DNA of 52,994 nucleotides from a virus (IMGVR_UViG_3300028831_000554:1-52994), one strand, 5' to 3'; shown: positions 42,770-49,680, counted from the stretch's first letter. Translations and numbers: made by a program. The notes: a model not told the origin generated them from the sequence alone.

Positions 42770-43443
42770 TGACGCGCTACGCCAGGTACGGCGGCTCCTG
42801 GGTCGACCTCTGCCCCGCATCGACGTTCCGCCTTCCGCCGGACGACCCGACGCTCCACCCCATCAACGCCACCTACGGCGACGAGATGGACTCGGTGCCG
42901 CTCGATGCCGCCTGGACGAAGCGCAACATCGGTACCTCCGAAGTGCTCGTCCCGGCCAGCACGTACTTCAGTGCCGGGACCACGGTGCTCTTCGACGCCC
43001 AGGGTGACGCCATCCTCCGCGCCGCCCCGTCCGGTGACTTCGAGATCGTGGCCGGGTTCAAGGGCGACGAGTTCGGCGGGATGACCGGCCTATGCATCCT
43101 CGACTCGATCGGGACCGGCGCGGCCTACAGCCCCTACAACGACGGCAACACGTACATGTGGGCCATCACCACCTACAACTACGCCGCCAGCGGGCCGAAC
43201 AACGGGGCCCGCCCGGCGGCCAACATGGTCTACTGGCTCTCGCTCAAGAAGGTCGGCACCAACTACACCGGCCGGTTCTCCGCCGACGGCATCAACTGGA
43301 CCGGGTTCACGTCCAACCTGTCGTCGGGGATCACCCCGGCCAAGATCGGCGTGCTGCGGGCGTTCACCTCCGGCGGCACCAGCGGAACGTTCACGATTTA
43401 TCGCTTCAACGTCTATCCCAGCCCGACGTTCTACGTACCATGA
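42769..43443 (+). CDS. Putative lectin-like tail protein, 224 aa
   Basis: The start overlaps the previous stop (TAATG). Residues about 45-215 have the features of glycoside-binding jelly-roll domains (SAGTTVLFDAQGDAILRAAP, DFEIVAGFKGDEFGGMTGLC, KVGTNYTGRFSADGINW). It resembles family DUF1349-like or GH-associated lectin modules, but no catalytic residue is assured. Likely part of the host-recognition fibre. Confidence 0.65.
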   Translation: MTRYARYGGSWVDLCPASTFRLPPDDPTLHPINATYGDEMDSVPLDAAWTKRNIGTSEVLVPASTYFSAGTTVLFDAQGDAILRAAPSGDFEIVAGFKGDEFGGMTGLCILDSIGTGAAYSPYNDGNTYMWAITTYNYAASGPNNGARPAANMVYWLSLKKVGTNYTGRFSADGINWTGFTSNLSSGITPAKIGVLRAFTSGGTSGTFTIYRFNVYPSPTFYVP

Positions 43444-43471
43444 GGGTAGGAACGCGGAATGGCCCGAAAGG

Positions 43472-43924
43472 ATGTGGCCCAAGTTGAGTGCGTGCGTAGG
43501 TAGTTGCTTCGAGGTTGTCGACGGCGTCCTCCAGCTGCAGATCGACCCGGCCGGGGGGATCGCCTGCGGACCCAGTGGCCTGACCGCCTCGGCGGTGTCG
43601 GGGGACGCGGCGGCAGCCCAGGCGGCGGCTGACGCCGCCCAGGCCAGCGCCAACACGGCGCTTGACCGTGTCCCGAACAAGATCCGCTGGGGCTTTGTCA
43701 GCGGCACCCCCAACGCTTTCGGGACCTTCACGTTCGCCCACGGCCTCGGCGGGACGCCCGCCTCGGTGGTCCTCACCCCGTTCAACTCGGGAGCCGACAT
43801 GCTCTGGCACCTGGCCGTCGAGAACTTCGACAGCGTCAACGTCAACGTCAAGGTCTACAAGACCGATACCAGTGGGTTCTTCACCACATCGAGTTTCGGC
43901 TGCTACTGGTTCGCCGCGCTGTGA
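43472..43924 (+). CDS. Fibre-tip protein, 150 aa
   Basis: ATG 43472 follows AAAGG. The N-terminal 35 residues (SCFEVVDGVLQLQIDPAGGI) are a short attachment domain, residues about 40-60 an Ala-rich helix (AAAAQAAADAAQASANTAL), and the C-terminus (FTFAHGLGGTPASVVLTPFN) matches the HNLG-type end domain of other fibre proteins in this window. It overlaps the endolysin start by four bases. Confidence 0.65.
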   Translation: MWPKLSACVGSCFEVVDGVLQLQIDPAGGIACGPSGLTASAVSGDAAAAQAAADAAQASANTALDRVPNKIRWGFVSGTPNAFGTFTFAHGLGGTPASVVLTPFNSGADMLWHLAVENFDSVNVNVKVYKTDTSGFFTTSSFGCYWFAAL

Positions 43925-44703
43925 GCGCCTACCCGTTCGTCCAGGCCCGCAACTATCGCAAGGGCGGCAACCTGCCGGTCAACCGGCTCGTCCTCCACTC
44001 GATGGAGGCACCGGAGAAGGGCGACACCGCCGAGGCGGTGGCCCGCTACTTCGCCAGCGGAGCCGTGGTGGCCAGCTGCCATTACATGTGCGACAACGAC
44101 AGCATCGTGGCCGGTGTCCACGAGGAGGACACCGCCTACCACGCTCCGCCCAATGCCCACTCCATCGGCATCGAGCACGCCGGGTACGCCCGCCAGAGCG
44201 CGGCGGAGTGGGCGGATCCCTACAGCGAGGCCATGTTGCGGCGCTCGGCCACGCTGGCGGCCGACATCTGCCGCCGCCATGACCTACCCGTCACCTTCGT
44301 GACGGCGGCCGACCTGCTGGCCGGAAAGCGTGGCATCACCACCCACGTCGAGGTGTCGCGGGCATGGCGTCAATCCGACCACACCGACCCCGGGCCGAAT
44401 TTCCCGATGGCCCACTACCTCGATCTCGTCCACGGAGCATCCGGCCCGACAGGGGTGAAGCCCATGTACAGTCCCGCCCTCGCCCTCGAGCCCATCGTGG
44501 CCGACCTGGCCTGCCCCACCGGCGGGGCCTGGCTGCTGGCGGCCAGCGGTGCCGTCTACGCCTTTGGTGGTGCGCCCTACCGGGGCTCACCGGCCGGGAA
44601 GGACTACTTCGCCGGGCGCAAGGCTGCCAGACTGAACCTGGTCGATGGTAGCTACCAGGTAGTGGCCGAGAGCGGCGAGTTGTACGGGCCGGTATTCCCG
44701 TAA
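43921..44703 (+). CDS. Endolysin, N-acetylmuramoyl-L-alanine amidase, 260 aa
   Basis: The start is GTG 43921 (GTGA). The amidase_2/PGRP fold is clear: LVLHSME (zinc H26), SCHYMC (H54), SIGIEHAGYA, and SDHTDPGPNF (H154, D156). It cuts the bond between muramic acid and the stem peptide. Residues about 175-260 (LACPTGGAWLLAASGAVYAF) form a second domain with short repeated strands, probably wall binding. No signal peptide is seen, so a holin or other export is needed. Confidence 0.9.
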   Translation: MSAYPFVQARNYRKGGNLPVNRLVLHSMEAPEKGDTAEAVARYFASGAVVASCHYMCDNDSIVAGVHEEDTAYHAPPNAHSIGIEHAGYARQSAAEWADPYSEAMLRRSATLAADICRRHDLPVTFVTAADLLAGKRGITTHVEVSRAWRQSDHTDPGPNFPMAHYLDLVHGASGPTGVKPMYSPALALEPIVADLACPTGGAWLLAASGAVYAFGGAPYRGSPAGKDYFAGRKAARLNLVDGSYQVVAESGELYGPVFP

Positions 44704-44719
44704 GGAACGAGGAACGCAG

Positions 44720-45034
44720 ATGTTCGAGGTCCGCAACGGCGCCAGCGCCATCACCTTCGAGGGGATGAAGGTGGCCCACGTCTCGGCCGAGCTTCCCTCC
44801 AAGCCACGCTGGACGGAGTTCGACCTCTACCTGACGACCTTCGGCGAGTTCGTGCTCCAGGGCGTGGGCCGCAGCCGGGTGCCGGGTGAGACCGACCGCC
44901 ACTGGGCGGTAATCTCCGAGGACCCCATCGACGTGCTCGACTCCATTGTTGACAACAAGGCCTCCCGCCTGGCCAAGCGCCTGCTGGCCGACTCGTTGCT
45001 GGCCCTGCGTGACACCATGGTGAGCGCGCCATGA
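44720..45034 (+). CDS. Hypothetical protein, 104 aa
   Basis: It follows the endolysin with the leader AAGGAACGAGGAACGCAG. The N-terminal half is beta-rich (NGASAITFEGMKVAHVSAEL) and the C-terminal half a helical stretch (NKASRLAKRLLADSLLALRD). No family recognised. It is the last gene of the plus virion operon. Confidence 0.6.
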   Translation: MFEVRNGASAITFEGMKVAHVSAELPSKPRWTEFDLYLTTFGEFVLQGVGRSRVPGETDRHWAVISEDPIDVLDSIVDNKASRLAKRLLADSLLALRDTMVSAP

Positions 45035-45054
45035 GCGAGCGACTAAGCGCCGAA

Positions 45055-45393
45055 TCAGTCGCAGCCGCTCCAGAAGCGGAGAGCCTCGGGCGGCGCCCCT
45101 TTGGGCCAGCACTTCCCGCAGTCGTAGTGGTAGGCGGGCTCGGCGTGGGAGCCGTGCGGGCTGCTCGGCCAGCGGGCGTCGATGCAGCAGGTCTGTCCCT
45201 TGCGGCACTTCGGACAGTCGCACTTGTGGCGGTCGGCGCAGGCGGCATTGGCAGAACAGATCGGGCAGCATTCCAGGTGGGCCATGTCGGCGGGAACGTC
45301 GCCGCCGTGTTCGCAGATCGAGTCCCGCATGTGATCGATCTCCTTGCCGCAGAAGGCGCAGAGGTCGGTGCGGGCGTACTCGCCGAGGTACAT
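45055..45393 (-). CDS. Zinc-ribbon-like Cys-rich protein, 112 aa
   Basis: Several CxxC pairs are present: LCAFCGKEIDH, CCPICSANAAC, KCDCPKCRKGQTCC and YDCGKCW. These would hold two or three zinc ions, as in small nucleic-acid-binding proteins. The gene lies directly after the RHH regulator, in the same direction, likely one operon. The opposite-strand frame of this stretch is a shadow. Confidence 0.75.
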   Translation of the reverse strand: MYLGEYARTDLCAFCGKEIDHMRDSICEHGGDVPADMAHLECCPICSANAACADRHKCDCPKCRKGQTCCIDARWPSSPHGSHAEPAYHYDCGKCWPKGAPPEALRFWSGCD

Positions 45394-45396
45394 GGG

Positions 45397-45594
45397 TCAG
45401 CTCTTCTTCCTGGGTTGGAAGCGGTCGGCCTTGAGGTGCAGGGCGCCGTCTCCGATGGCGTTGATGTCGAGGTAGGAGGCGAACGCTTCACGGATCGCCT
45501 CGCTGATCGGAACCCTTGTGCGCCAGGCGAGTTCCCGAATCTGGTCGAGGACTTCCTGGTCGATGTCGGTGGTTGCGGTGATCCTGAATGCCAT
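45397..45594 (-). CDS. Ribbon-helix-helix regulator, 65 aa
   Basis: The RHH pattern is a strand (AFRITATTDIDQEVLDQI) followed by two helices (RTRVPISEAIREAFASYLDI). The tail is basic (FQPRKKS). Such proteins bind DNA as dimers of dimers at palindromes; the upstream palindromes with GTCAAGTG at their centre fit self-regulation. Confidence 0.85.
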   Translation of the reverse strand: MAFRITATTDIDQEVLDQIRELAWRTRVPISEAIREAFASYLDINAIGDGALHLKADRFQPRKKS

Positions 45595-45626
45595 GTGTCA
45601 AGTGTAACACATGAGTCAAGTGACTC
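45593..45626 (-). promoter_or_regulatory. Palindromic operator and leaderless start of the RHH gene
   Basis: ATGTGT-N8-ACACAT (45593-45612) and GAGTCAAGTGACTC (45613-45626) are adjacent palindromes with shared GTCAAGTG cores. The first contains the start codon of the RHH gene. On the minus strand TACACT ends seven bases before the ATG, which suggests leaderless transcription blocked by the bound regulator. Confidence 0.65.
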
Positions 45627-45656
45627 ACCCGTACTGATCGACGGTGAGATCGCGCC

Positions 45657-45827
45657 ATGAGCGAGGGCGATTGGCTCCGCCAGCTGAGTGACGCCGAACT
45701 GACCGCCGTCGTCCACGAACTGGAGGAGCGGGCCGAGCAGTTCTCCATGACCACCCGCCAGGTCGTCAACGACGAGTTACACCGACGCAAGCTCCCCTTG
45801 CTGGGAGTGGGGAAGTCGAGGCACTGA
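45657..45827 (+). CDS. Small hypothetical protein, 56 aa
   Basis: An uncatalogued short frame from ATG 45657: MSEGDWLRQLSDAELTAVVH. It is acidic and helical with a basic end (LHRRKLPLLGVGKSRH). It is coupled to the next gene by TGATG. Function unknown. Confidence 0.55.
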   Translation: MSEGDWLRQLSDAELTAVVHELEERAEQFSMTTRQVVNDELHRRKLPLLGVGKSRH

Positions 45828-45991
45828 TGACCTCCGGCGAGCGGATCTTCGTGGCGGGCTGCGCCCTGGTGACCTTCGCCGTGGTCGGCGTGGTCAACCT
45901 GGTGGCCGGGGCCATCATGGCCGCCTTCGTCGCCCTGCTCATGTGGTCGATGCTGTTGGCCCTGCCCGACGAGGGGCGAGATAACCGGTGA
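45827..45991 (+). CDS. Small membrane protein, 54 aa
   Basis: Two hydrophobic segments, RIFVAGCALVTFAVVGVVNL and AGAIMAAFVALLMWSMLLAL, separated by a short turn. The gene shares bases with both neighbours (TGATG at the start, GTGA at the end), supporting a real operon. Possible holin, but unproven. Confidence 0.55.
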   Translation: MTSGERIFVAGCALVTFAVVGVVNLVAGAIMAAFVALLMWSMLLALPDEGRDNR

Positions 45992-46149
45992 CCCGTCCGG
46001 CCGACCTCGATGAGAGGGTGCGGCTGGCCCTGGAGGAAGAGAACAGCGGCAACCCTCATCAACGCCGCCATGCCATCGCCGACCGCGCCCTGGAGGCCCT
46101 GATGCGGCCGTTCCTGGGCGAAGGGGACGAAGCGGGGCAACTGAGTTAA
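45988..46149 (+). CDS. Small acidic-basic protein, 53 aa
   Basis: GTG 45988 overlaps the upstream stop. The protein is helical: ADLDERVRLALEEENSGNPH then QRRHAIADRALEALMRPFLG. No family recognised. Confidence 0.5.
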   Translation: MTRPADLDERVRLALEEENSGNPHQRRHAIADRALEALMRPFLGEGDEAGQLS

Positions 46150-46157
46150 GGGAGGGG

Positions 46158-46185
46158 TTGATCTCCCGCTCCAGTCCTGTATAGT
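46158..46185 (+). promoter_or_regulatory. Promoter TTGATC-N16-TATAGT
   Basis: TTGATC at 46158-46163 and TATAGT at 46180-46185 are spaced by 16 bases; transcription would begin about 46192, at ATG 46193, so the first mRNA would be leaderless. A GGGAG...CTCCC inverted repeat (46150-46167) overlaps the -35 box and could be an operator. Confidence 0.65.
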
Positions 46186-46192
46186 CATGGAC

Positions 46193-46357
46193 ATGACAAG
46201 CATGGAGCTTCAAGAAGCGGCCAGGGCCTATGCCCGAGAGGTCGAAGCCCGGACGGACATCACCCTCAGCACGAAGAACACCTACCTGGTCCACGTCAAT
46301 CGCTTTGTCGAGTGGTACCGGGTCAAGAGTTGGAACGACGAGAAGGTCCCTCGGTGA
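46193..46357 (+). CDS. Orphan SAM-like (integrase N-terminal type) domain, 54 aa
   Basis: The pattern AARAYAREVEARTDITLSTK, then NTYLVHVNRFVEWYRVKSW, is that of the core-binding domain of tyrosine recombinases: helix with aromatic pair FVEWY. No catalytic domain follows; the gene ends with a GTGA overlap into an HNH gene. It could be a remnant or a regulator that competes for att-like sites. Confidence 0.55.
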   Translation: MTSMELQEAARAYAREVEARTDITLSTKNTYLVHVNRFVEWYRVKSWNDEKVPR

Positions 46358-46794
46358 TTTGGAAGGCCGAGCGCGGTGTGCGGCCTGTCTACGGTAAGTG
46401 TTGGCTACATACTGGTTATTGCGAAAACGGATACGGTCGAGTGGGCTTGGGGAGAATTCACCGTGTTGTGTTCATTGAATTTGGTGGAGAGATTCCCGAA
46501 GGCTTCACGCTCGATCATCTTTGCCGAATAAAGAACTGCTACCGGCCTAACCACCTGGAACCAGTTCCCCTTGCTGAAAATATCCGGCGGGGACTTACGA
46601 GGACGCACTGCCGTCGTGGGCATCTTCTCGCTGGTGACAACTTGATTCACCTCAAGAATGGTAAACGTCGCTGTCGTGCATGCATGCTCGAATATGGATT
46701 AGTCAGCCGCCGTCGAAAAGGCGCTGGAACAAAATCGGAAGCAGCCCACAAGCGGACCCGCGAACAGGGCCGATTCACAAAGGAAAACTCATGA
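46354..46794 (+). CDS. HNH endonuclease, 146 aa, lower G+C
   Basis: GTG 46354 overlaps the previous stop (GTGA). The nuclease core reads IHRVVFIEFGGEIPEGFTLD then HLCRIKNCYRPNHLEPVPL and NIRRGLTRTHCRRGHLL, with a second zinc pair (RRCRACMLEYG). Its base composition is clearly more AT-rich than every neighbour, a sign of recent arrival. It ends ATGA-coupled to the zinc protein. Confidence 0.88.
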   Translation: MIWKAERGVRPVYGKCWLHTGYCENGYGRVGLGRIHRVVFIEFGGEIPEGFTLDHLCRIKNCYRPNHLEPVPLAENIRRGLTRTHCRRGHLLAGDNLIHLKNGKRRCRACMLEYGLVSRRRKGAGTKSEAAHKRTREQGRFTKENS

Positions 46795-46970
46795 AACTAG
46801 TGCCTTTACGTTGCTCGTTCTGCGGCGAGACCTGGGTGGGCGCCACCACCATGATCGGCAAGTACTGCGACCAGAACACCGGCCGCCTCGCCGGTGCCCC
46901 CGGCGACGTTCACCAGTGCGACCCCGAGGAACTGGAGCGGGACATCGACTGGGACGTGGAGGTTTTCTGA
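46791..46970 (+). CDS. Small zinc-binding protein, 59 aa
   Basis: LRCSFCGETWVGATTMIGKY then C-x20-C pairs: the pattern C-x2-C ... C ... C (CDQNTGRLAGAPGDVHQC) is a zinc ribbon. The ATG is overlapped by the upstream stop. Role unknown; small zinc ribbons in phages often bind nucleic acid or host polymerase. Confidence 0.65.
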   Translation: MKLVPLRCSFCGETWVGATTMIGKYCDQNTGRLAGAPGDVHQCDPEELERDIDWDVEVF

Positions 46971-47203
46971 TGACTACCGAGTACGCCGAAACTAGTGCGG
47001 TCCTCCTCGTTCGCGACCGAGGTCGTTGGCGGGTCACCGTCGGCCAGGAGGAACGTGACCCGGTTGGCGGATTGACGCACCAGGAAGCCAAGACGGAGGT
47101 CGAGAAGCGCCTCGGACGCCACTTCGATTGGAAGCGCGTCCAGGGCATCGGCCCCGAGAGTTGGTCGGGTACCCCGCCCCAGTTCGACGGGACGACGGCG
47201 TGA
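46970..47203 (+). CDS. Hypothetical protein, 77 aa
   Basis: The start ATG 46970 shares a base with the stop. The protein has a beta part (AVLLVRDRGRWRVTVGQEER) and a helix (LTHQEAKTEVEKRLGRHF), reminiscent of small DUFs that interact with host proteins. No family recognised. Confidence 0.55.
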   Translation: MTTEYAETSAVLLVRDRGRWRVTVGQEERDPVGGLTHQEAKTEVEKRLGRHFDWKRVQGIGPESWSGTPPQFDGTTA

Positions 47204-47466
47204 TGTACGGCGACGTGCTTCCCGCCACCACCTGCCCGTCCTGCTGGCAGCGCAAGGACGACCTGACCAAGTACTACTGCACCCCCTGCCAGACCGAGTT
47301 CAACCGGGACTACATCGAGCCCCACGGCCCCCACTGCTGCGAGGACCTGACCTGCCGCCTGTGCTTTGCCCAGACGGGCGACGACGACCACCCCGACTTC
47401 GACACCGACGACGACTACGACGAGCCCTACGGGGACGACGACTTCCGGAAGGACGTAGGGCTGTGA
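47203..47466 (+). CDS. Zinc-binding protein with acidic tail, 87 aa
   Basis: It has paired cysteines (TTCPSCWQRKDDLTKYYCTP and CTPCQTEF, CCEDLTCRLCFAQ), then a very acidic tail (DFDTDDDYDEPYGDDDF). The tail could mimic DNA, a common anti-host device, but I have no evidence for that. Confidence 0.6.
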   Translation: MYGDVLPATTCPSCWQRKDDLTKYYCTPCQTEFNRDYIEPHGPHCCEDLTCRLCFAQTGDDDHPDFDTDDDYDEPYGDDDFRKDVGL

Positions 47467-47684
47467 GCGAGAACATTGCCCCCGGCGACATCGACGTGAC
47501 ATGGAACACGTTCGGCGATGGCGACCACATCAACATCTACCAGGGCGTGAAGCGCGGCATCATGCCCGTCATCGTGCTGACACCCGACCAGGCCCGCCGG
47601 GTGATCTCCCGCCTCACCGCCCTGCTGGCGGCCGGGCCGCCCCCCGTCGAGATGGAAGACGAAACCCTGGAGGAAGCGAAGTGA
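47463..47684 (+). CDS. Hypothetical protein, 73 aa
   Basis: GTG 47463 overlaps the stop (GTGA). The protein shows a beta-helix mix (DIDVTWNTFGDGDHINIYQG, PDQARRVISRLTALLAAG) and an acidic end. No family. Confidence 0.55.
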   Translation: MSENIAPGDIDVTWNTFGDGDHINIYQGVKRGIMPVIVLTPDQARRVISRLTALLAAGPPPVEMEDETLEEAK

Positions 47685-48085
47685 CCACCCGCCCCGTTCC
47701 CAACGCCCCCGAGCGCAACAAGGCCGCCCTGGCCCGCGCCAAGGCCGACACCTACGAACTGGTGGTCTCCGACCACGGCATGGCCGAGGCCAGGGCCGTG
47801 CGCCCCGACGGCTCCTGGTACCAGATGTGGGCCTCCGCCGGGGGCTACATCGACGGCTCCCGGGAGTACCCGCTGGTGGCCTTCACCTGCCAGTGCAAGG
47901 GCGGGGCCAGCGCCGTCTACGGCATCACCCCCTGCAAGCACACCGCCCTGCTGGCCGAGGCGCTCTACGAGCGGGGCGCCATCACCATCGACACCGACGG
48001 CGCCTACGTCATCACCGAGGTCGGCCTGGGCGCCACCTCCACCTACACCCTGGCCGAGCTTCTCCTGCCCTACGCCACGGCATAA
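47681..48085 (+). CDS. SWIM-type zinc-finger protein, 134 aa
   Basis: The SWIM pattern C-x-C-xn-C-x-H is visible as FTCQCKGGASAVYGITPCKH at about residues 68-87, preceded by strands (DGSWYQMWASAGGYIDGS). SWIM domains bind DNA or proteins. GTG 47681 overlaps the stop upstream (GTGA). Confidence 0.7.
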   Translation: MTTRPVPNAPERNKAALARAKADTYELVVSDHGMAEARAVRPDGSWYQMWASAGGYIDGSREYPLVAFTCQCKGGASAVYGITPCKHTALLAEALYERGAITIDTDGAYVITEVGLGATSTYTLAELLLPYATA

Positions 48086-48088
48086 GAC

Positions 48089-48280
48089 ATGACAGATAAC
48101 GCCGAATACGTCCTGCCTGACGAGGACGACCTGACCCACTACATGCGGGCCGTGACTCGCCTGAGTGCCGAGAACAAAAGGCTTCGGCGGGAACTGGATG
48201 ACCTGAAGAACGGGACGCACCCGACCCACCGATTGGTACGTATCGACGGCTCGGGTGCTGGTGGGAGCATGGGCGAATGA
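48089..48280 (+). CDS. Small coiled-coil protein, 63 aa
   Basis: Residues 18-41 (MRAVTRLSAENKRLRRELDD) are a heptad coiled coil. ATG 48089 follows closely after the SWIM stop. Its stop is overlapped by the next ATG (ATGA). Confidence 0.55.
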   Translation: MTDNAEYVLPDEDDLTHYMRAVTRLSAENKRLRRELDDLKNGTHPTHRLVRIDGSGAGGSMGE

Positions 48281-48432
48281 TCGACCACGTCGCTGCCGTC
48301 GCTTACCTCGAAGCCCTCGCCGTCGAATTCGAGGAGAGTGTTCTGGGTGGCGCCCACCCGGAGAAGATCGCTGCCCGCCTCCGAGAGATAGCCGAACTGA
48401 TCGACGGATTACCAATCGCTCCTACAGACTGA
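48277..48432 (+). CDS. Small helical protein, 51 aa
   Basis: ATG 48277 overlaps the previous stop. The product (MIDHVAAVAYLEALAVEFEE..., PEKIAARLREIAELIDGL) is an acidic helix-loop-helix. It ends converging with WhiB with an 11-base overlap. Confidence 0.55.
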   Translation: MIDHVAAVAYLEALAVEFEESVLGGAHPEKIAARLREIAELIDGLPIAPTD

Positions 48433-48883
48433 TCGCCGCCCGCTGGCGCGACCACCACTCCGCCTCCGCCTCGAGCACCTCGAGCGGGGGCGGTGTCGCG
48501 TTCCGCCGGGCCCGGTCGCGCTCGCGCTTGGCGGCCAGGTGGGTCGAGCGCAGGGCGTCACAGGCCCCGCAGCCCGTCGGGCGCCAGTTGCCCACCCGGC
48601 CCCACAGCTGGGCCGGGTCCTCGTTGCGGCGACAGCCCACGCACACCCCCCGGCGCAGCGACGAGCGCTGGCCGTCGGTCAGCCCAGCGTAGATGCCGTG
48701 GGGGACGCGGTCGGTGCCGTCGGTCCTCACCCCGTAGTCGAGGCACTCCCGGCGCACGGGGCAGGTGATGCAGATATCCCGCACCCGGCCCATCTCGAAT
48801 GGGTCGGGGTCGCGGTCCTCGGGGAACCACCAGTCAGCCGGATAATCGGCGCACGCCGCTCGGACCACCCAGGGTTCGCTCAC
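48422..48883 (-). CDS. WhiB-family regulator with extra CxxC pair, 153 aa
   Basis: The four iron-sulfur cysteines are C11, C38, C41 and C47 (CADYPADWWF, CITCPVRREC), and the turn HGIYAGLTDGQRSSLRR replaces the usual G(I/V)WGG. WhiB proteins of phages and actinobacteria bind sigma factors. A second set C81-x2-C84 and C105-x2-C108 (CVGCRRNEDP, CGACDALR) is a zinc-ribbon-like addition. The start is GTG 48883. Confidence 0.9.
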   Translation of the reverse strand: MSEPWVVRAACADYPADWWFPEDRDPDPFEMGRVRDICITCPVRRECLDYGVRTDGTDRVPHGIYAGLTDGQRSSLRRGVCVGCRRNEDPAQLWGRVGNWRPTGCGACDALRSTHLAAKRERDRARRNATPPPLEVLEAEAEWWSRQRAAISL

Positions 48884-48885
48884 CG

Positions 48886-48923
48886 GGAGACCACCGTACC
48901 GCCCGGTACCGTACCCTGGTCAA
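48886..48923 (-). promoter_or_regulatory. Promoter with GGTACGGT repeats upstream of WhiB
   Basis: On the minus strand TTGACC (48923-48918) lies upstream of TACGGT at 48898-48893, with a 19-base spacer. GGTACGGT occurs twice (48893-48900 and 48908-48915), 15 bases apart, a likely operator. Transcription would begin very near the GTG 48883. Confidence 0.45.
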
Positions 48924-48928
48924 GGGGT

Positions 48929-49024
48929 TCAGAGCCTCTTGACGAGATAGATGGCCAACAGGATCAGCACGACGACGATCAGGATGGTGATGATGTCGCT
49001 GCCGATGACGATCTCGGCGGTCAT
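48929..49024 (-). CDS. Tiny transmembrane peptide, 31 aa
   Basis: MTAEIVIGSD followed by IITILIVVVLILLAIYLVKR forms one TM helix with a positive end. Its ATG overlaps the next upstream stop by a few bases. Small single-pass peptides are common in phage lysis and membrane modules. Confidence 0.5.
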   Translation of the reverse strand: MTAEIVIGSDIITILIVVVLILLAIYLVKRL

Positions 49025-49164
49025 CGGGGAGCCGATGTCAGGTCGGCCCGCAGGCCTTTGATCTCGGCGATGACCTCATCGAGCTTGGAGATCAGGCGGT
49101 CGAAGTCCTCATCGAAGATCTTCTCCACCTCGGCGATGTCGGGGATCTTCGGCAGGAAGCCCAC
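49021..49164 (-). CDS. Small helical protein, 47 aa
   Basis: GTG 49164: VGFLPKIPDIAEVEKIFDED then FDRLISKLDEVIAEIKGLRA. It is amphipathic and highly charged, with heptad features. It overlaps the tiny TM peptide start. Confidence 0.5.
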   Translation of the reverse strand: MGFLPKIPDIAEVEKIFDEDFDRLISKLDEVIAEIKGLRADLTSAPR

Positions 49165-49167
49165 GGC

Positions 49168-49359
49168 CTAGCCCTTTGACTCCTTGATGCCCCGGACCTT
49201 GTCGGCCAGTTCCTCGGTCAGCCGACCCAGTTCGGTCAAGTTGTCCCCGGCCCACTCCTCGCCGGTGCCGACGGCGTCGATGATCATGCCCAGCATCTGG
49301 AGGACGATCTCCGGGCCCATGGTGCCCATGCTGGCCAGCCTGCTGAGGATGTCGCTCAT
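49168..49359 (-). CDS. Small helical protein, 63 aa
   Basis: ATG 49359 overlaps the secreted-protein stop (ATGA). The sequence is helical: MSDILSRLASMGTMGPEIVL, QMLGMIIDAV, LGRLTEELADKVRGIKESKG. No motif. Confidence 0.55.
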   Translation of the reverse strand: MSDILSRLASMGTMGPEIVLQMLGMIIDAVGTGEEWAGDNLTELGRLTEELADKVRGIKESKG

Positions 49360-49673
49360 TCCGGTTGCTCCTCTTTCTTCTTGCGGTCCTCGAAGCTGCA
49401 CGTGGCCCCTGGCATGCAGATCTGGGGGTCGAAGTTGAAGGCGTCGTGGACCGGGCTCTTGTCAAAAGACGGGCAGATGTACTTACAACCGGCGCCCTCG
49501 TAGTCCTCCCGGCGGCGGTTGTGGTTGCCCTGGCCGCCGTAGTCGGAACAGTCGGCCGACCCGTTGCCGTCGTCGTAGCCGCCGCAGCGGGAGCGCTCGT
49601 GGTAGGCGTGGGCCGGGGAGGCGGTCAGCAGGCTGGCGGCCAGTGCCGCCCCGATCAGGATCCGTCGCTTCAT
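49356..49673 (-). CDS. Secreted Cys-containing protein, 105 aa
   Basis: A clear signal peptide at 1-23 (KRRILIGAALAASLLTASP, AHA cleavage). The mature part has about six cysteines and many Gly/Asp/Arg (SRCGGYDDGNGSADCSDYGG, GCKYICPSF, MPGATCSFEDR). It would be exported across the host membrane and stabilised by disulfides. Superinfection exclusion or lysis helper are possible roles. Confidence 0.75.
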   Translation of the reverse strand: MKRRILIGAALAASLLTASPAHAYHERSRCGGYDDGNGSADCSDYGGQGNHNRRREDYEGAGCKYICPSFDKSPVHDAFNFDPQICMPGATCSFEDRKKKEEQPE

Positions 49674-49680
49674 GTCGTCC

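Noticed and set aside
45031-45660. Plus-strand ORF of 209 aa with an ATGA-coupled start
   Set aside because: The opposite strand encodes an RHH regulator and a clear zinc protein with multiple CxxC pairs; the plus frame is their shadow.
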